Assembly: GCA_004558145.1 (NCBI GenBank)
Contig: SFDQ01000006.1
Coordinates: forward strand, 54,145-118,144
From: Oscillospiraceae bacterium
GTDB lineage: Bacteria; Bacillota_A; Clostridia; Oscillospirales; Ruminococcaceae
DNA: 64,000 bases
Direction of reading: 5' to 3'
Positions within the stretch are counted from its first letter, which is position 1. Each line of letters starts with the position of its first letter. Below are positions 1 through 8,387 of the stretch, piece after piece. Under the pieces are notes generated by a model, which was given only the letters and a program-made list of their open reading frames with translations, had not been told where the DNA came from and ran no database searches. A program made the translations under genes and the position numbers.

Positions 1-468
1 GGCTCCGGCGGCTGGTTCGGAGTGGGCCTGGGCAACTCCACCCAGAAGCACATGTGGCTCTCCGAGGCGCAGAACGACTTCATCTTCGCCATCCTGGGCG
101 AGGAACTGGGCTTTGTGGGGGCGCTGCTCTGCATCGCCCTCTTCGCGCTGCTCATCGCCCAGGGCATCTATGTGGCCGTGAACGCCCCCGACCGGGCGGG
201 CTGCCTTCTGGTGGTGGGCGTTATGGCCCAGATCGGCTTCCAGTTCTTCTTCAACGTGGCGGTGGTCACCAACACCATCCCCAACACCGGCATCAGCCTG
301 CCCTTCTTCTCCTCCGGCGGCACCAGCCTTTTGCTGCTGCTGGGCGAGATGGGCGTGGTGTTCAGCGTCAGCCGGGCGGCCAACAAGGCAAGAGCCGAGC
401 GAAAGGCACGGCAGGCCGAGGAAAAGGCCCGCCAGGAGACCCACGTGTTCCGTGCAAACAAAACCTGA
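1..468 (+). CDS. FtsW/SpoVE-type SEDS glycosyltransferase, 3' part only
   Basis: The reading frame is open from the first base of the window, so the N-terminal part lies outside. The visible 155 residues hold the last membrane segments of a SEDS protein, the lipid II polymerase that works with a class B PBP at the septum or in the spore cortex. The hallmark TNTIPNTGISLPFFSSGGTS motif of FtsW/RodA/SpoVE is intact, followed by a charged cytoplasmic tail rich in Lys, Arg and Glu. murG follows 19 bases downstream, the usual dcw order ftsW–murG. A second SEDS gene lies at 15.4–16.6 kb, so which of the two is FtsW and which is SpoVE cannot be decided here. Confidence 0.93.
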   Translation, partial: GSGGWFGVGLGNSTQKHMWLSEAQNDFIFAILGEELGFVGALLCIALFALLIAQGIYVAVNAPDRAGCLLVVGVMAQIGFQFFFNVAVVTNTIPNTGISLPFFSSGGTSLLLLLGEMGVVFSVSRAANKARAERKARQAEEKARQETHVFRANKT

Positions 469-487
469 CTCCAAAGGAGAGAACGAT

Positions 488-1606
488 ATGCGCGTGCTCA
501 TCGCCGCCGGCGGCACTGCCGGCCACATCAACCCGGCACTGGCCATCGCGGGGGCCATCAAGGCCCACCGGCCGGACGCCGAGATACATTTTGCGGGCCG
601 CAAAGAGGGCATGGAATACCGTCTGGTCACCCAGGCAGGCTATCCCTTCCACCACATCGAGGTCAACGGCATCCAGCGAAAGCTGACCCCCAAGAACGTC
701 GCCCGCAACGTGCAGGCGGTGTATCATCTGGCCCTCTCCGGGCCCCGGGCCAAAAAGATGCTGCGGGCCCTGAAGCCCGATCTGGTCATCGGCTGCGGCG
801 GCTACGTCAGCGGGCCGGTGGTGCGCTGCGCCGCAAAAATGGGCATCCGCACCGCCATCCATGAGCAGAACGCCTTCCCCGGCGTGACCAACAAGCTGCT
901 GGCCAAGGACGTGGACGTCATCTTCGCCGCGGTGCCCGCCGCGGTGGAAAAGCTGGGCGCGCCGGAAAAGACCAGCGTGGTGGGCAATCCCGTGCGGCCC
1001 GAGATCTTCATGCAGAACCGCGACCTGGCCCGCGCCAAACTGGACGCCGGCCAGCGCATCGTCATCCTCAGCTTCGGCGGCAGCCTGGGCGCGCGGCGCA
1101 TCAACGAGGTGGTGGCCGAGCTGGTGGCCTGGGAGAAGACCTGCCCCTGGAACATCCTGCACATCCACGCCACCGGCAGCCGGGGCGTGGAGCTGTTCCG
1201 CAGGCTGCTGGCGGAAAAGGGCGTGCAGCCCGGCAGCCGCCTGCAGGTGCAGGAATACATCGAGAACATGCCTGAGCTGCTGGCTGCGGCGGACCTGGTC
1301 ATCAGCCGCGCCGGCGCGCTGACCCTGGCGGAGCTGGAAGCGGTGGGCCGCGCGGCCATCCTCATCCCCAGCCCCAACGTGGCCGAAAACCACCAGTATT
1401 ACAATGCCCTGGAACTGCAAAAGGCCGGGGCGGCGGTGGTCATTGAGGAAAAGGACCTCACCGGCGGGGTGCTGGTGCAGACGGTGCAGCAGCTGGTGCA
1501 GGAGAACGGCAAGCTGGCGGTGATGGGCAAGATGGCCCGCGCCCTGGCCGAGCCGGAAAGCCTTGAAAAAATTTGGGCAAAGCTGGCCGAACTGATGGAA
1601 CAGTGA
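488..1606 (+). CDS. murG: MurG, lipid II synthase (GlcNAc transferase)
   Basis: MurG adds GlcNAc from UDP-GlcNAc to lipid I on the inner face of the membrane, giving lipid II. The protein has 372 residues, normal for the family. The N-terminal glycine-rich loop reads GGTAGHINPAL (residues 8–18). IHEQN is at 124–128, the inter-domain FGGSLGARRIN at about 196, and the UDP-GlcNAc-binding SRAGALTLAE at 273–282. The ATG at 488 is chosen because AAAGGAGA lies 7 bases upstream. It sits between a SEDS gene and divIB in one direction, with short gaps, so it is very likely co-transcribed with them. Confidence 0.97.
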   Translation: MRVLIAAGGTAGHINPALAIAGAIKAHRPDAEIHFAGRKEGMEYRLVTQAGYPFHHIEVNGIQRKLTPKNVARNVQAVYHLALSGPRAKKMLRALKPDLVIGCGGYVSGPVVRCAAKMGIRTAIHEQNAFPGVTNKLLAKDVDVIFAAVPAAVEKLGAPEKTSVVGNPVRPEIFMQNRDLARAKLDAGQRIVILSFGGSLGARRINEVVAELVAWEKTCPWNILHIHATGSRGVELFRRLLAEKGVQPGSRLQVQEYIENMPELLAAADLVISRAGALTLAELEAVGRAAILIPSPNVAENHQYYNALELQKAGAAVVIEEKDLTGGVLVQTVQQLVQENGKLAVMGKMARALAEPESLEKIWAKLAELMEQ

Positions 1607-1640
1607 GCAGCGCCCGGCAAAAAAGGAGGCGGCGCAGCCT

Positions 1641-2894
1641 GTGAGCGACAAGAACAAACGGACGGTGCGCCGCCCCGGCGAACGGCCTGCGCCCCAGGCC
1701 CCGCTTTTTGACCAGCAGACCGCCCCCATCCCCAGGCAGCCCCGCCGCCAGACGGGGGAGATGCAGCAGATGGTGCTGCCCCTGGGCGCGGTGGGTATGG
1801 AGCCGCTGAACGCCCCGGAGCCCGCCCCCCGGCGGCGGAAAAAGGCCGGGGGCAGAAAAAGGCCCGAAAGCGGACCCGCCCGCCGCCGGCAGATGACCCG
1901 GGGCGAGATGCGCCGCCGCCGCAGACGGCGGCGCTGGCTGGCCTTTTTCTTTGTGGTGTTTCTGATGGCGGTGGGGTTCATCCTCTCGGTCACGGTGCTG
2001 TTCAAGGTCAAGCACATCGTGGTGGAAAACCTGGACAAGACCACCCCCGCCAACACCGGCATCTACACCGAGGACGCCATCCTCGGTGCGCTGGCCGTGC
2101 CGCTGGAAGAAAACCTCTTTGGTTTCTCTGCCGCCGAAAAGCAGGCAGAGATGGAGCTGCAGCTGCCCTATCTTGAGACCATCAAGGTGCGCCGCCGCCT
2201 GCCGGACACAGTTGTGGTGCAGGTGGCCCCCGCCACCGAGAGCTGGTGCGCCAAGACCGACTCGGGCTGGGCCATCCTCAGCGACGGGCTGAAAGTTTTG
2301 AAAGTGCAGACCGACCAGCCCGCCGACCTGCCGGTCATCACCGGCCTGGGGGTCAACGCTCCCACCGCGGGGCGCTTCCTCTCCCTGACCACCGAGGCCC
2401 AGAGCGAGCAGATCGCCGACCTGATGGAGCAGCTCTACGCCCAGGATCTGGCCGGCAGCTGCACCCGCATCGACATGGGCCTTGGCACCGACGCCTACTT
2501 CGTCTACGACGGGCGCATCAAAGTGCTGCTGGGCACCTTCAACAATCTGGATTACAAGCTGAGCGTGGCCGCCCTGCTGCTGAAAAACGAGAGCGGCGAG
2601 TACCTCAGCTCCACCGACCGGGGCACGCTGGATGTTTCCAGCCAGCTGGACGATTCGGTCCACCGCTTCACCTTTGCCCCCGGCAGCTTTGAGCAGGAGG
2701 AGAGCGAGCCTCCGCCGCCGGACAGCGCCAACTCCGCCTCCAGCAGCGCGGCCTCCGGTTCGACTTCCGGCGCGGCGTCCGGTTCCGCGTCCGCCTCGCA
2801 GCCCTCTTCCGATTCCGTGCCGGCCTCTTCCGCGCCGGCCTCCGGGTCCGCATCCGACAGCACCTCCCAAAGCACCTCCCAGCCGGAAGAATAA
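1641..2894 (+). CDS. DivIB/FtsQ-type division protein
   Basis: The 417-residue protein has a long, basic, proline-rich cytoplasmic N-terminus (1–98, ending in a run of eight Arg), one membrane segment at about 99–120, and a POTRA-like domain directly after it (FKVKHIVVENL onward), the layout of DivIB/FtsQ. The C-terminus from about residue 350 is a long low-complexity Ser/Ala/Gly/Pro tail. The GTG start at 1641 follows AAAGGAGG. Its position after murG agrees with the dcw cluster. FtsQ/DivIB bridges early and late divisome proteins. The long Ser-rich tail is unusual in length and may be extracellular spacer sequence. Confidence 0.85.
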   Translation: MSDKNKRTVRRPGERPAPQAPLFDQQTAPIPRQPRRQTGEMQQMVLPLGAVGMEPLNAPEPAPRRRKKAGGRKRPESGPARRRQMTRGEMRRRRRRRRWLAFFFVVFLMAVGFILSVTVLFKVKHIVVENLDKTTPANTGIYTEDAILGALAVPLEENLFGFSAAEKQAEMELQLPYLETIKVRRRLPDTVVVQVAPATESWCAKTDSGWAILSDGLKVLKVQTDQPADLPVITGLGVNAPTAGRFLSLTTEAQSEQIADLMEQLYAQDLAGSCTRIDMGLGTDAYFVYDGRIKVLLGTFNNLDYKLSVAALLLKNESGEYLSSTDRGTLDVSSQLDDSVHRFTFAPGSFEQEESEPPPPDSANSASSSAASGSTSGAASGSASASQPSSDSVPASSAPASGSASDSTSQSTSQPEE

Positions 2895-2900
2895 ACACAG

Positions 2901-2938
2901 AAGGCCGCCGCCCGATAAAATCGGGCGGCGGCCTTTTC
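2901..2938 (+). terminator. Rho-independent terminator after divIB
   Basis: A GC-rich stem (GGCCGCCGCCCGA / TCGGGCGGCGGCC) closes a four-base loop and is followed by TTTTCT. It ends the SEDS–murG–divIB operon. Confidence 0.85.
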
Positions 2939-2982
2939 TGCGGCGGGATTTGTGCTATACTGAAAAAAAGGGGGGTGGACCC

Positions 2983-3216
2983 ATGGCGTTTATGGGTATC
3001 CTGTTCTTAAACGCGCTCCTGATGGCAATGCTTGCCTTTATGGGCCTGGGCATTTTGGGGCTGGTCCTGGGGGTGGTGTTCCTCCTTTTGTGGCGCGGCG
3101 CGAAAAAGAGGGGAGAAAACCGCCAGACCCTGTTTTTGCTGCTGGCTGTTCTGGGCGGCCTGCTGGCCCTGGCGGGGGCGGTCACCCTGGTGCTGTTCCT
3201 GCTGATGCTGTATTAA
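2983..3216 (+). CDS. Small two-TM membrane protein, unknown
   Basis: The ATG at 2983 follows a GGGGGTGG ribosome site. The 77-residue product is almost entirely hydrophobic: a first membrane segment at about 4–37, a short basic loop (RGAKKRGENR), and a second segment at about 48–76. It is a monocistronic gene set between two terminators. I recognise no family. A TATACT element at 2955–2960 could serve as its –10 box. The strong codon bias and clear ribosome site support a real gene. Confidence 0.6.
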   Translation: MAFMGILFLNALLMAMLAFMGLGILGLVLGVVFLLLWRGAKKRGENRQTLFLLLAVLGGLLALAGAVTLVLFLLMLY

Positions 3217-3223
3217 AAAACAA

Positions 3224-3262
3224 GGAAAGGCCCGGGCGCGCCGCCCGGGCCTTTCCTTTTCG
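3224..3262 (+). terminator. Bidirectional terminator
   Basis: The inverted repeat GGAAAGGCCCGGGCG / CGCCCGGGCCTTTCC has T-rich flanks on both strands, so it can end the small gene on the left and the asparagine synthetase operon arriving from the right. Confidence 0.85.
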
Positions 3263-3270
3263 CAAAACAC

Positions 3271-5121
3271 TCACCACTGCACGAAAAACAGCTCGTACCA
3301 CAAAATGAAGCTGTAAAAACTCCAGATCTGGGTCATGCCGCCGTTCTTGCCCGCCTTGTGGGCGTCCAGCAGCTTCAAAAGCTCCGGCACGTTGAAGAAC
3401 TTTTCGGCCACCGGGCCCTCGAACTTCTCCCGCACCATGTTGTAGTATTTGTCCTGGCGCAGCCAGTCGTTCAGCGGCACCGGGAAGCCCAGCTTGCGCC
3501 GCTTGGCCACGCTCTCGGGCAGCTGCTCCAGCGCCGCCGCCCGCAGGGCGATTTTCGTTTCGCTCTTGGAGGAGCGGTACTCCACCGGGATGGAAAGGGC
3601 CAGTTCCAGCATCTCCCGGTCCAGGAAGGGCACCCGCAGTTCCAGGCTGTTGGCCATGCTCATGCGGTCCGCTTTCAGCAGGATGTCGTAGAGCATCCAG
3701 GTGTGGATGTCCACCCACTGCAGCTGGGTGGGCTCATCCAGGTCCTTCACATGGTCGAAGTAGGGCTTGAAATACTCCTCGGGGGCCTTGGCGTGGTAGT
3801 CCTTTTTCAGGTATTTGTCCCGCTCGGCGGGGGAGGCGAACACGTAGTTCGCCCGCATGCACCGCTGCCAGGGCTCCTGCGCGCCCCGCATCAGGAAGTG
3901 GCGGCCCTTGAACTCCGGCAGGGCTTTTGCCACCGCGCCCGCGCCCTTGCGCAGGGGCCGGGGGATTTTGCCGTACTCCTCAAAGTGATGGGCCGCGCAG
4001 TAGAGGGGATAGCCGCCGAACAGCTCGTCCGCTCCCTCGCCGCTCAGCACCACCTTCACATAGCGGGCGGCGTTTTTGGTGAGGAAGTAGAGGGGCACCT
4101 CGCTGGGGTTGGGCATCGGCTCGTCCAGATACCACTGGATGGTCTGGTTCGCCTCAAAGAACTCGTCGGCGTTCACCTTGTTGGCGATGCTGGGCACGCC
4201 AATCTCCTTGCTGAAGGCCTGGGCGTAGGGCAGCTCGGAGTACTTCTCCTCCTCATAGCCCACGCTGAAGCTCTTCACGTGGGGCGTGCCCTTGGCCACC
4301 TCGTTCACCACAAAGCTGGAATCCACGCCGGAGGAGAGGAAGCACCCCACCTCCACGTCGGCGATTTGATGCACCCGCACGCTCTCGGCAAAGGTGTCGG
4401 CGATGGCCTTTTTCCAGTCCTCCAGCGATTTGCTGTGGTCCACATGGTAGGCGATGTCGTAATAGCGGCTCACCGTCAGCTTGCCGTCCTTGAAGGTGAA
4501 GCGGTGGGCCCCCGGCAGCTTGTAGACGTTCTTGAACATGGTCTCGGCGTTGGGGATGTACTCGATGGAGAGATACTCCGGCAGCCGCTCCTCGTTCAGC
4601 TCCTTCACAAAGCCGGGATGGGGCAGAAAAGTTTTGATCTCGCTGCCGAAGAGCAGCAGGTCCTCGTTCTGGTAGTAGTAGAAGGGCTTGATGCCGAAGA
4701 TGTCCCGCGCGCCGAAGAGGGTGCGGTTCGCTTTATCCCAGATGACGAAGGCGAACATGCCCCGCAGCTTTTCGGGCAGCGCCTCGCCCCATTCCTCATA
4801 GCCGTGCAGCAGCACCTCGGTGTCCGAGTGGGTGGCGAACACGTGGCCCGCCGCGGCGAGCTGCTCGCGCAGCTCCATGAAGTTGTAGATCTCGCCGTTG
4901 AACACCGTCACGAGGTTTTTGTCCTCGTTGAACATGGGCTGGCTGCCGCCCTCCAGGTCGATGATGGACAGCCGCCGGTGCCCCAGCGCCGCCTGCTCGT
5001 CCACATAAAAGCCCTCGCCGTCCGGCCCGCGGTGGGCGATGAGGTCGGCCATGGCCTTCAAGGTCTTTTTCGCTTCTTCAAGCTCGTGCTTTGCGCAAAC
5101 AAAGCCGGTAATTCCACACAT
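3271..5121 (-). CDS. asnB: Glutamine-dependent asparagine synthetase family (AsnB/AsnH-like)
   Basis: The 616-residue protein has an N-terminal glutaminase domain with the nucleophile Cys2 (MCGITGF), HRGPDG at 30–35 and NGEIYN at about 75, followed by an ATP-pyrophosphatase domain with SSGVDSS at 263–269. It moves ammonia from glutamine to an Asp-type carboxylate via an adenylate. The start is fixed by MCGI and AAAGGAG upstream. The ATP-grasp ligase gene ends 21 bases before it on the same strand, and an AsnB paralogue lies just across the divergent promoter. In lactic acid bacteria such a pair makes and amidates the D-Asp cross-bridge of peptidoglycan, so wall amidation is as likely as free asparagine synthesis (inference). 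Confidence 0.92.
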   Translation of the reverse strand: MCGITGFVCAKHELEEAKKTLKAMADLIAHRGPDGEGFYVDEQAALGHRRLSIIDLEGGSQPMFNEDKNLVTVFNGEIYNFMELREQLAAAGHVFATHSDTEVLLHGYEEWGEALPEKLRGMFAFVIWDKANRTLFGARDIFGIKPFYYYQNEDLLLFGSEIKTFLPHPGFVKELNEERLPEYLSIEYIPNAETMFKNVYKLPGAHRFTFKDGKLTVSRYYDIAYHVDHSKSLEDWKKAIADTFAESVRVHQIADVEVGCFLSSGVDSSFVVNEVAKGTPHVKSFSVGYEEEKYSELPYAQAFSKEIGVPSIANKVNADEFFEANQTIQWYLDEPMPNPSEVPLYFLTKNAARYVKVVLSGEGADELFGGYPLYCAAHHFEEYGKIPRPLRKGAGAVAKALPEFKGRHFLMRGAQEPWQRCMRANYVFASPAERDKYLKKDYHAKAPEEYFKPYFDHVKDLDEPTQLQWVDIHTWMLYDILLKADRMSMANSLELRVPFLDREMLELALSIPVEYRSSKSETKIALRAAALEQLPESVAKRRKLGFPVPLNDWLRQDKYYNMVREKFEGPVAEKFFNVPELLKLLDAHKAGKNGGMTQIWSFYSFILWYELFFVQW

Positions 5122-5142
5122 TGGCTGCTCCTTTTGCCCGGG

Positions 5143-6363
5143 TCAGTCCACCAGGCTCTTGTTGCCGAAATAGCGTTTGTATTTGCGGTAGTTGTTCAGC
5201 TGGTTCTTGATGTACCAGATGCGGCGCTTGAGGCCCGCGTCCTCCTTGCAGAACAGCTGGTGGCTCACCTTGCCCTGGCGCATCAGTTCCTTGGCCTCGG
5301 CCAGCAGGGCCTCGTCCTTCAGGTACTTCTTGATAATGCCCGCCGGGGCAATCATCCACAGATGGTGCGCGTCGGCGATGGTCAGGCCCTGCTCCTTGTG
5401 CTCCACCACGTCCTCCACCAGCCACTTGGCCAGATTGTAGCCGCTGGCGGTCACAAAGAAGCTGCTGCGGCCCTGGCGGGGGTTCATCTCGAACAGCTTG
5501 TATTTGCCGTCCCGCGTGTCGTACTTCATGTCGAAGTTGGAGAAGCCTTCCCAGCCCACGTCTTCCAGAAAAGCCTTCATCTTCTCCATCAGCTCGTCGT
5601 CCCGCACGTTCATGATGGCGGCGTAGTTGCCGATGCCCTCGGGGGTCTGCTCCTCCAAAAGGGGCCGGCCCAGAGCCATCAGCTTCACCTTGTGGTCAAG
5701 GCCGGAATAGCAGTTCAGCACCCGCATGCAGTTGTCGTCGCCGGGGATGTACTCCTGCAGCACCAGATTGTCCTGGTAGCTGGAAGAGTAGATGGCGGCG
5801 GTGATGGCGTCGAACTCCTCTTTGTTGTAGGCCACGAACACCTTCTTTTTGTGGGGGAACTTGCAGTTCCAGTAGGCCACGCTGTTGCTGGCCTTGATGA
5901 TGCAGGGGAAGGGGAAGGGCAGCTCCACCGTCTTGTAGTTTTCGTTGGTGCAGCCGAAGGTGCGGGGGTAGGAAAGGCCGTGCCGCTCGCAGGCCTGGTA
6001 GAAGAATTCCTTGGTGTCCAGCTCCGCCACCAGTTCCGGGGTGGGGCAGGCGAATTTGTAATAGGGTTCCAGCGCCGCCCGGGCCCGGGCCATCAGGCCG
6101 GTGTAGTTGTCGCCGCAGCTCACCAGCACCAGCGTCTTGCCGGTGTGGGCCTTGGCGAAATCGGTCAGGGTGCGCACGAACACCGCGTCGTCTTCCAGGT
6201 TCGGCTCCACCACCGCCATCTTCACCAGCTTGGAGTTCGCCGTGGCGGCCAGCGCCCCCTTGCCGATGGCAAGGCTGGTCACGCCGTATTCCATGTAAAA
6301 GCTGCGGGCCATGCCGTACACATTGGCGTCGCTGCCCAAAAGCACAGGGAGAAGGTCTTTCAT
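5143..6363 (-). CDS. ATP-grasp carboxylate–amine ligase, D-aspartate-ligase-like
   Basis: The 406-residue protein begins with a LLGSDANVYGMARSF signature that I associate with the D-aspartate ligase (Aslfm) family, which couples D-Asp to the side-chain amine of Lys in peptidoglycan precursors. ATP-grasp features follow: PFPFPCIIKAS for ATP binding, and the metal-ligand block FEMNPRQGRSS near residue 285. I chose the ATG at 6363 because AAAAGG lies 8 bases upstream; an ATG at 6369 and a GTG at 6372 are also in frame. It is the first gene of an operon with asnB. The substrate is inferred from the family and context, not proven by the sequence. Confidence 0.8.
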   Translation of the reverse strand: MKDLLPVLLGSDANVYGMARSFYMEYGVTSLAIGKGALAATANSKLVKMAVVEPNLEDDAVFVRTLTDFAKAHTGKTLVLVSCGDNYTGLMARARAALEPYYKFACPTPELVAELDTKEFFYQACERHGLSYPRTFGCTNENYKTVELPFPFPCIIKASNSVAYWNCKFPHKKKVFVAYNKEEFDAITAAIYSSSYQDNLVLQEYIPGDDNCMRVLNCYSGLDHKVKLMALGRPLLEEQTPEGIGNYAAIMNVRDDELMEKMKAFLEDVGWEGFSNFDMKYDTRDGKYKLFEMNPRQGRSSFFVTASGYNLAKWLVEDVVEHKEQGLTIADAHHLWMIAPAGIIKKYLKDEALLAEAKELMRQGKVSHQLFCKEDAGLKRRIWYIKNQLNNYRKYKRYFGNKSLVD

Positions 6364-6399
6364 ATCCATCACCTTTTCTGAGAATTCAGTGTCGCGTAT

Positions 6400-6429
6400 A
6401 TTCTACTTCTTTTATGGGGCCCTTGTCAA
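6400..6429 (-). promoter_or_regulatory. Sigma-A promoter of the ligase–asnB operon
   Basis: On the minus strand TTGACA (6429–6424) and TAGAAT (6405–6400) are separated by 18 bases, 37 bases ahead of the ligase start. Confidence 0.75.
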
Positions 6430-6441
6430 TTTGCCGCCCCC

Positions 6442-6470
6442 TTTTAAACCGCCGCCGTTTGTAGTATAAT
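6442..6470 (+). promoter_or_regulatory. Promoter of the second asnB
   Basis: There is a perfect TATAAT at 6465–6470 with a weak TTTTAA –35 element 17 bases upstream. It is divergent from the ligase promoter, so both asnB homologues may be controlled from one 160-base region. Confidence 0.5.
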
Positions 6471-6522
6471 AAACCCTATATTGGGCAGTTACGCCCTTTT
6501 ACGGGAAAGGAACAAAAACAGT

Positions 6523-8355
6523 ATGTGTGGGATCGTGGGATTTACCGGCCGGCGCGCCGACCGGGAAGAGATATTGAAAGCCATGATGGACGCCATCGCC
6601 CACCGCGGGCCGGACGGCGCGGGCAGCTATTTCGGCGACGGCGTTGCCCTGGGCCACCGGCGGCTCTCCATCATCGACATCGAGGGCGGCCGCCAGCCCA
6701 TGTTCAACGAGGACAAGCGCCTGGCGGTGGTGTTCAACGGCGAAATTTATAACTTCATGGAGCTGCGTGCCCAGCTGCAGGCGGCAGGCCACACCTTCGC
6801 CTCCGACCATTCCGACACCGAAGTCCTGCTCCACGGCTACGAGGAGTGGGGCGAGGGCATGCTGGAAAAGCTGCGGGGCATGTTCGCTTTTGCCATCTGG
6901 GACGAAGCGGACCAGAGCCTCTTCTGCGCCCGGGACCCCTTCGGCATCAAGCCCTTTTATTATTACACCAATGCCGAGGGCGAACTGCTCTTCGGCAGCG
7001 AGATAAAATGCTTTCTGCCCCATCCCGGCTTTGCGAAGGAGCTGAACGAGGAGCGGCTGGAGCTCTACCTCACCTACCAGTATTCCCCGGGAGAGGACAC
7101 CTTTTTCAAGGGCGTCAAAAAACTGCTGCCCGCCCACTGGCTGCGCTGGAAAGCGGGCGAAGTGTCCACCGGCCGCTACTGGCAGCCCAGGTTCGAGGCG
7201 GACAACGGCCCCGACATGACCGGCTGGGAGGACAAGATCGAAGCCGCCATGAAGGAGAGCGTGGCCGCCCACAAAATTGCCGACGTGGAGGTGGGCTCCT
7301 TCCTCTCCTCCGGCGTGGATTCCAGCTATATGGCCTGCCTTGCCAAGGTGGACAAGACCTTCACCGTGGGCTTTGCCAACAAGCAGTACGACGAGACCGA
7401 GTATGCCTCGGAGTTCAGCAAATTTTTGGGCGTGAAGAACTTCGCCTACCGCATCGAGCCGGAGGAGTACTGGGCCAACCTCGGCCGCATCCAGTACCAC
7501 ATGGACGAGCCTCTGGCGGACGCCGCCAGCGCCGCCCTCTACTTTGTGAACCGGGAGGCCGCCAAACAGGTCAAGGTCTGCCTTTCCGGCGAGGGCGCGG
7601 ACGAGTTCTTCGGCGGCTACAACATCTACAAGGAGCCCTTTACCGTCAGCTGGTACGACAAGCTCCCCCTGGCGCTGCGCCGCGCTGTGGGCGCGGTGGC
7701 CGAGCTGCTGCCGCCGGTGCATGGCGTCAACTTCCTGGTGCGGCGCGCAAAACCTCTGGAAGAGCGCTACATCGGCAACACCAACCTGATGGGCGAGCGG
7801 CAGAAGAAAAAGCTGCTCAAACACTACACCGGCCGCGTCAAGCCCACCGACCTCTCCCGGCCCTTCTTTGAAAAGACCAAAGGCCAGGACCCGGTCACCC
7901 GCATGCAGTTCACCGACCTGCACCTGTGGCTGGCGGGGGACATCCTGCTGAAGGCCGACAAGATGAGCATGGCCAACAGCCTGGAGCTGCGGGTGCCTTT
8001 CCTCGACAAGGAAGTGTTCGAGGTGGCCCGGCACATCCCGGTGAAATACCGCGCCAACGCCGGGGGCACAAAGCTGGCCATGCGCGGCGCGGCGGCCCGC
8101 AGCATCCCCGAGCGCACCGCCGACAAGAAGAAGCTGGGCTTCCCGGTGCCGGTGCGCGCCTGGCTGCGGGACGAGCAGTACGCCGCCGTGGTGCGAAAGG
8201 CCTTTGAGAGCGAGGCCGCGGCCAAATTCTTCAAGACGCAGGAACTGAAAAAGCTGCTGGACGACCATGTCTCCGGCAAGCGGGACAACTGGCGCCAGAT
8301 CTGGTGCGTGTTCATGTTCCTTGTTTGGTACGACGAATATTTTGTAAAGCGCTGA
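6523..8355 (+). CDS. asnB: Second asparagine synthetase family protein
   Basis: The 610-residue paralogue of the 3.3–5.1 kb gene has Cys2 (MCGIVGF), HRGPDG near residue 27, NGEIYN near 72 and SSGVDSS at 262–268. The ATG at 6523 follows AAAGGA. It is divergent from the ligase–asnB operon and is followed 32 bases later by a MurE-type ligase on the same strand. The family makes Asn, or amidates side-chain or peptide carboxylates such as meso-DAP or D-Asp. The neighbourhood favours a peptidoglycan precursor as substrate, but free aspartate cannot be excluded. The two copies probably have different acceptors. Confidence 0.92.
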   Translation: MCGIVGFTGRRADREEILKAMMDAIAHRGPDGAGSYFGDGVALGHRRLSIIDIEGGRQPMFNEDKRLAVVFNGEIYNFMELRAQLQAAGHTFASDHSDTEVLLHGYEEWGEGMLEKLRGMFAFAIWDEADQSLFCARDPFGIKPFYYYTNAEGELLFGSEIKCFLPHPGFAKELNEERLELYLTYQYSPGEDTFFKGVKKLLPAHWLRWKAGEVSTGRYWQPRFEADNGPDMTGWEDKIEAAMKESVAAHKIADVEVGSFLSSGVDSSYMACLAKVDKTFTVGFANKQYDETEYASEFSKFLGVKNFAYRIEPEEYWANLGRIQYHMDEPLADAASAALYFVNREAAKQVKVCLSGEGADEFFGGYNIYKEPFTVSWYDKLPLALRRAVGAVAELLPPVHGVNFLVRRAKPLEERYIGNTNLMGERQKKKLLKHYTGRVKPTDLSRPFFEKTKGQDPVTRMQFTDLHLWLAGDILLKADKMSMANSLELRVPFLDKEVFEVARHIPVKYRANAGGTKLAMRGAAARSIPERTADKKKLGFPVPVRAWLRDEQYAAVVRKAFESEAAAKFFKTQELKKLLDDHVSGKRDNWRQIWCVFMFLVWYDEYFVKR

Positions 8356-8387
8356 GCATACGCAATTCATAAAGGGAGGCTGATTTT

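Noticed and set aside
3358..6381. A plus-strand open frame of 1007 codons opposite the asparagine synthetase and ATP-grasp genes
   Set aside because: It is low-complexity antisense sequence with no ribosome site and no known motif. The minus-strand proteins have catalytic residues in place.
3271..8355. Non-ribosomal or lasso-peptide biosynthesis because of the AsnB-like proteins
   Set aside because: Both AsnB homologues have the full glutaminase domain with Cys2. No precursor peptide, B-protein protease or exporter is near, and cell-wall genes surround them.
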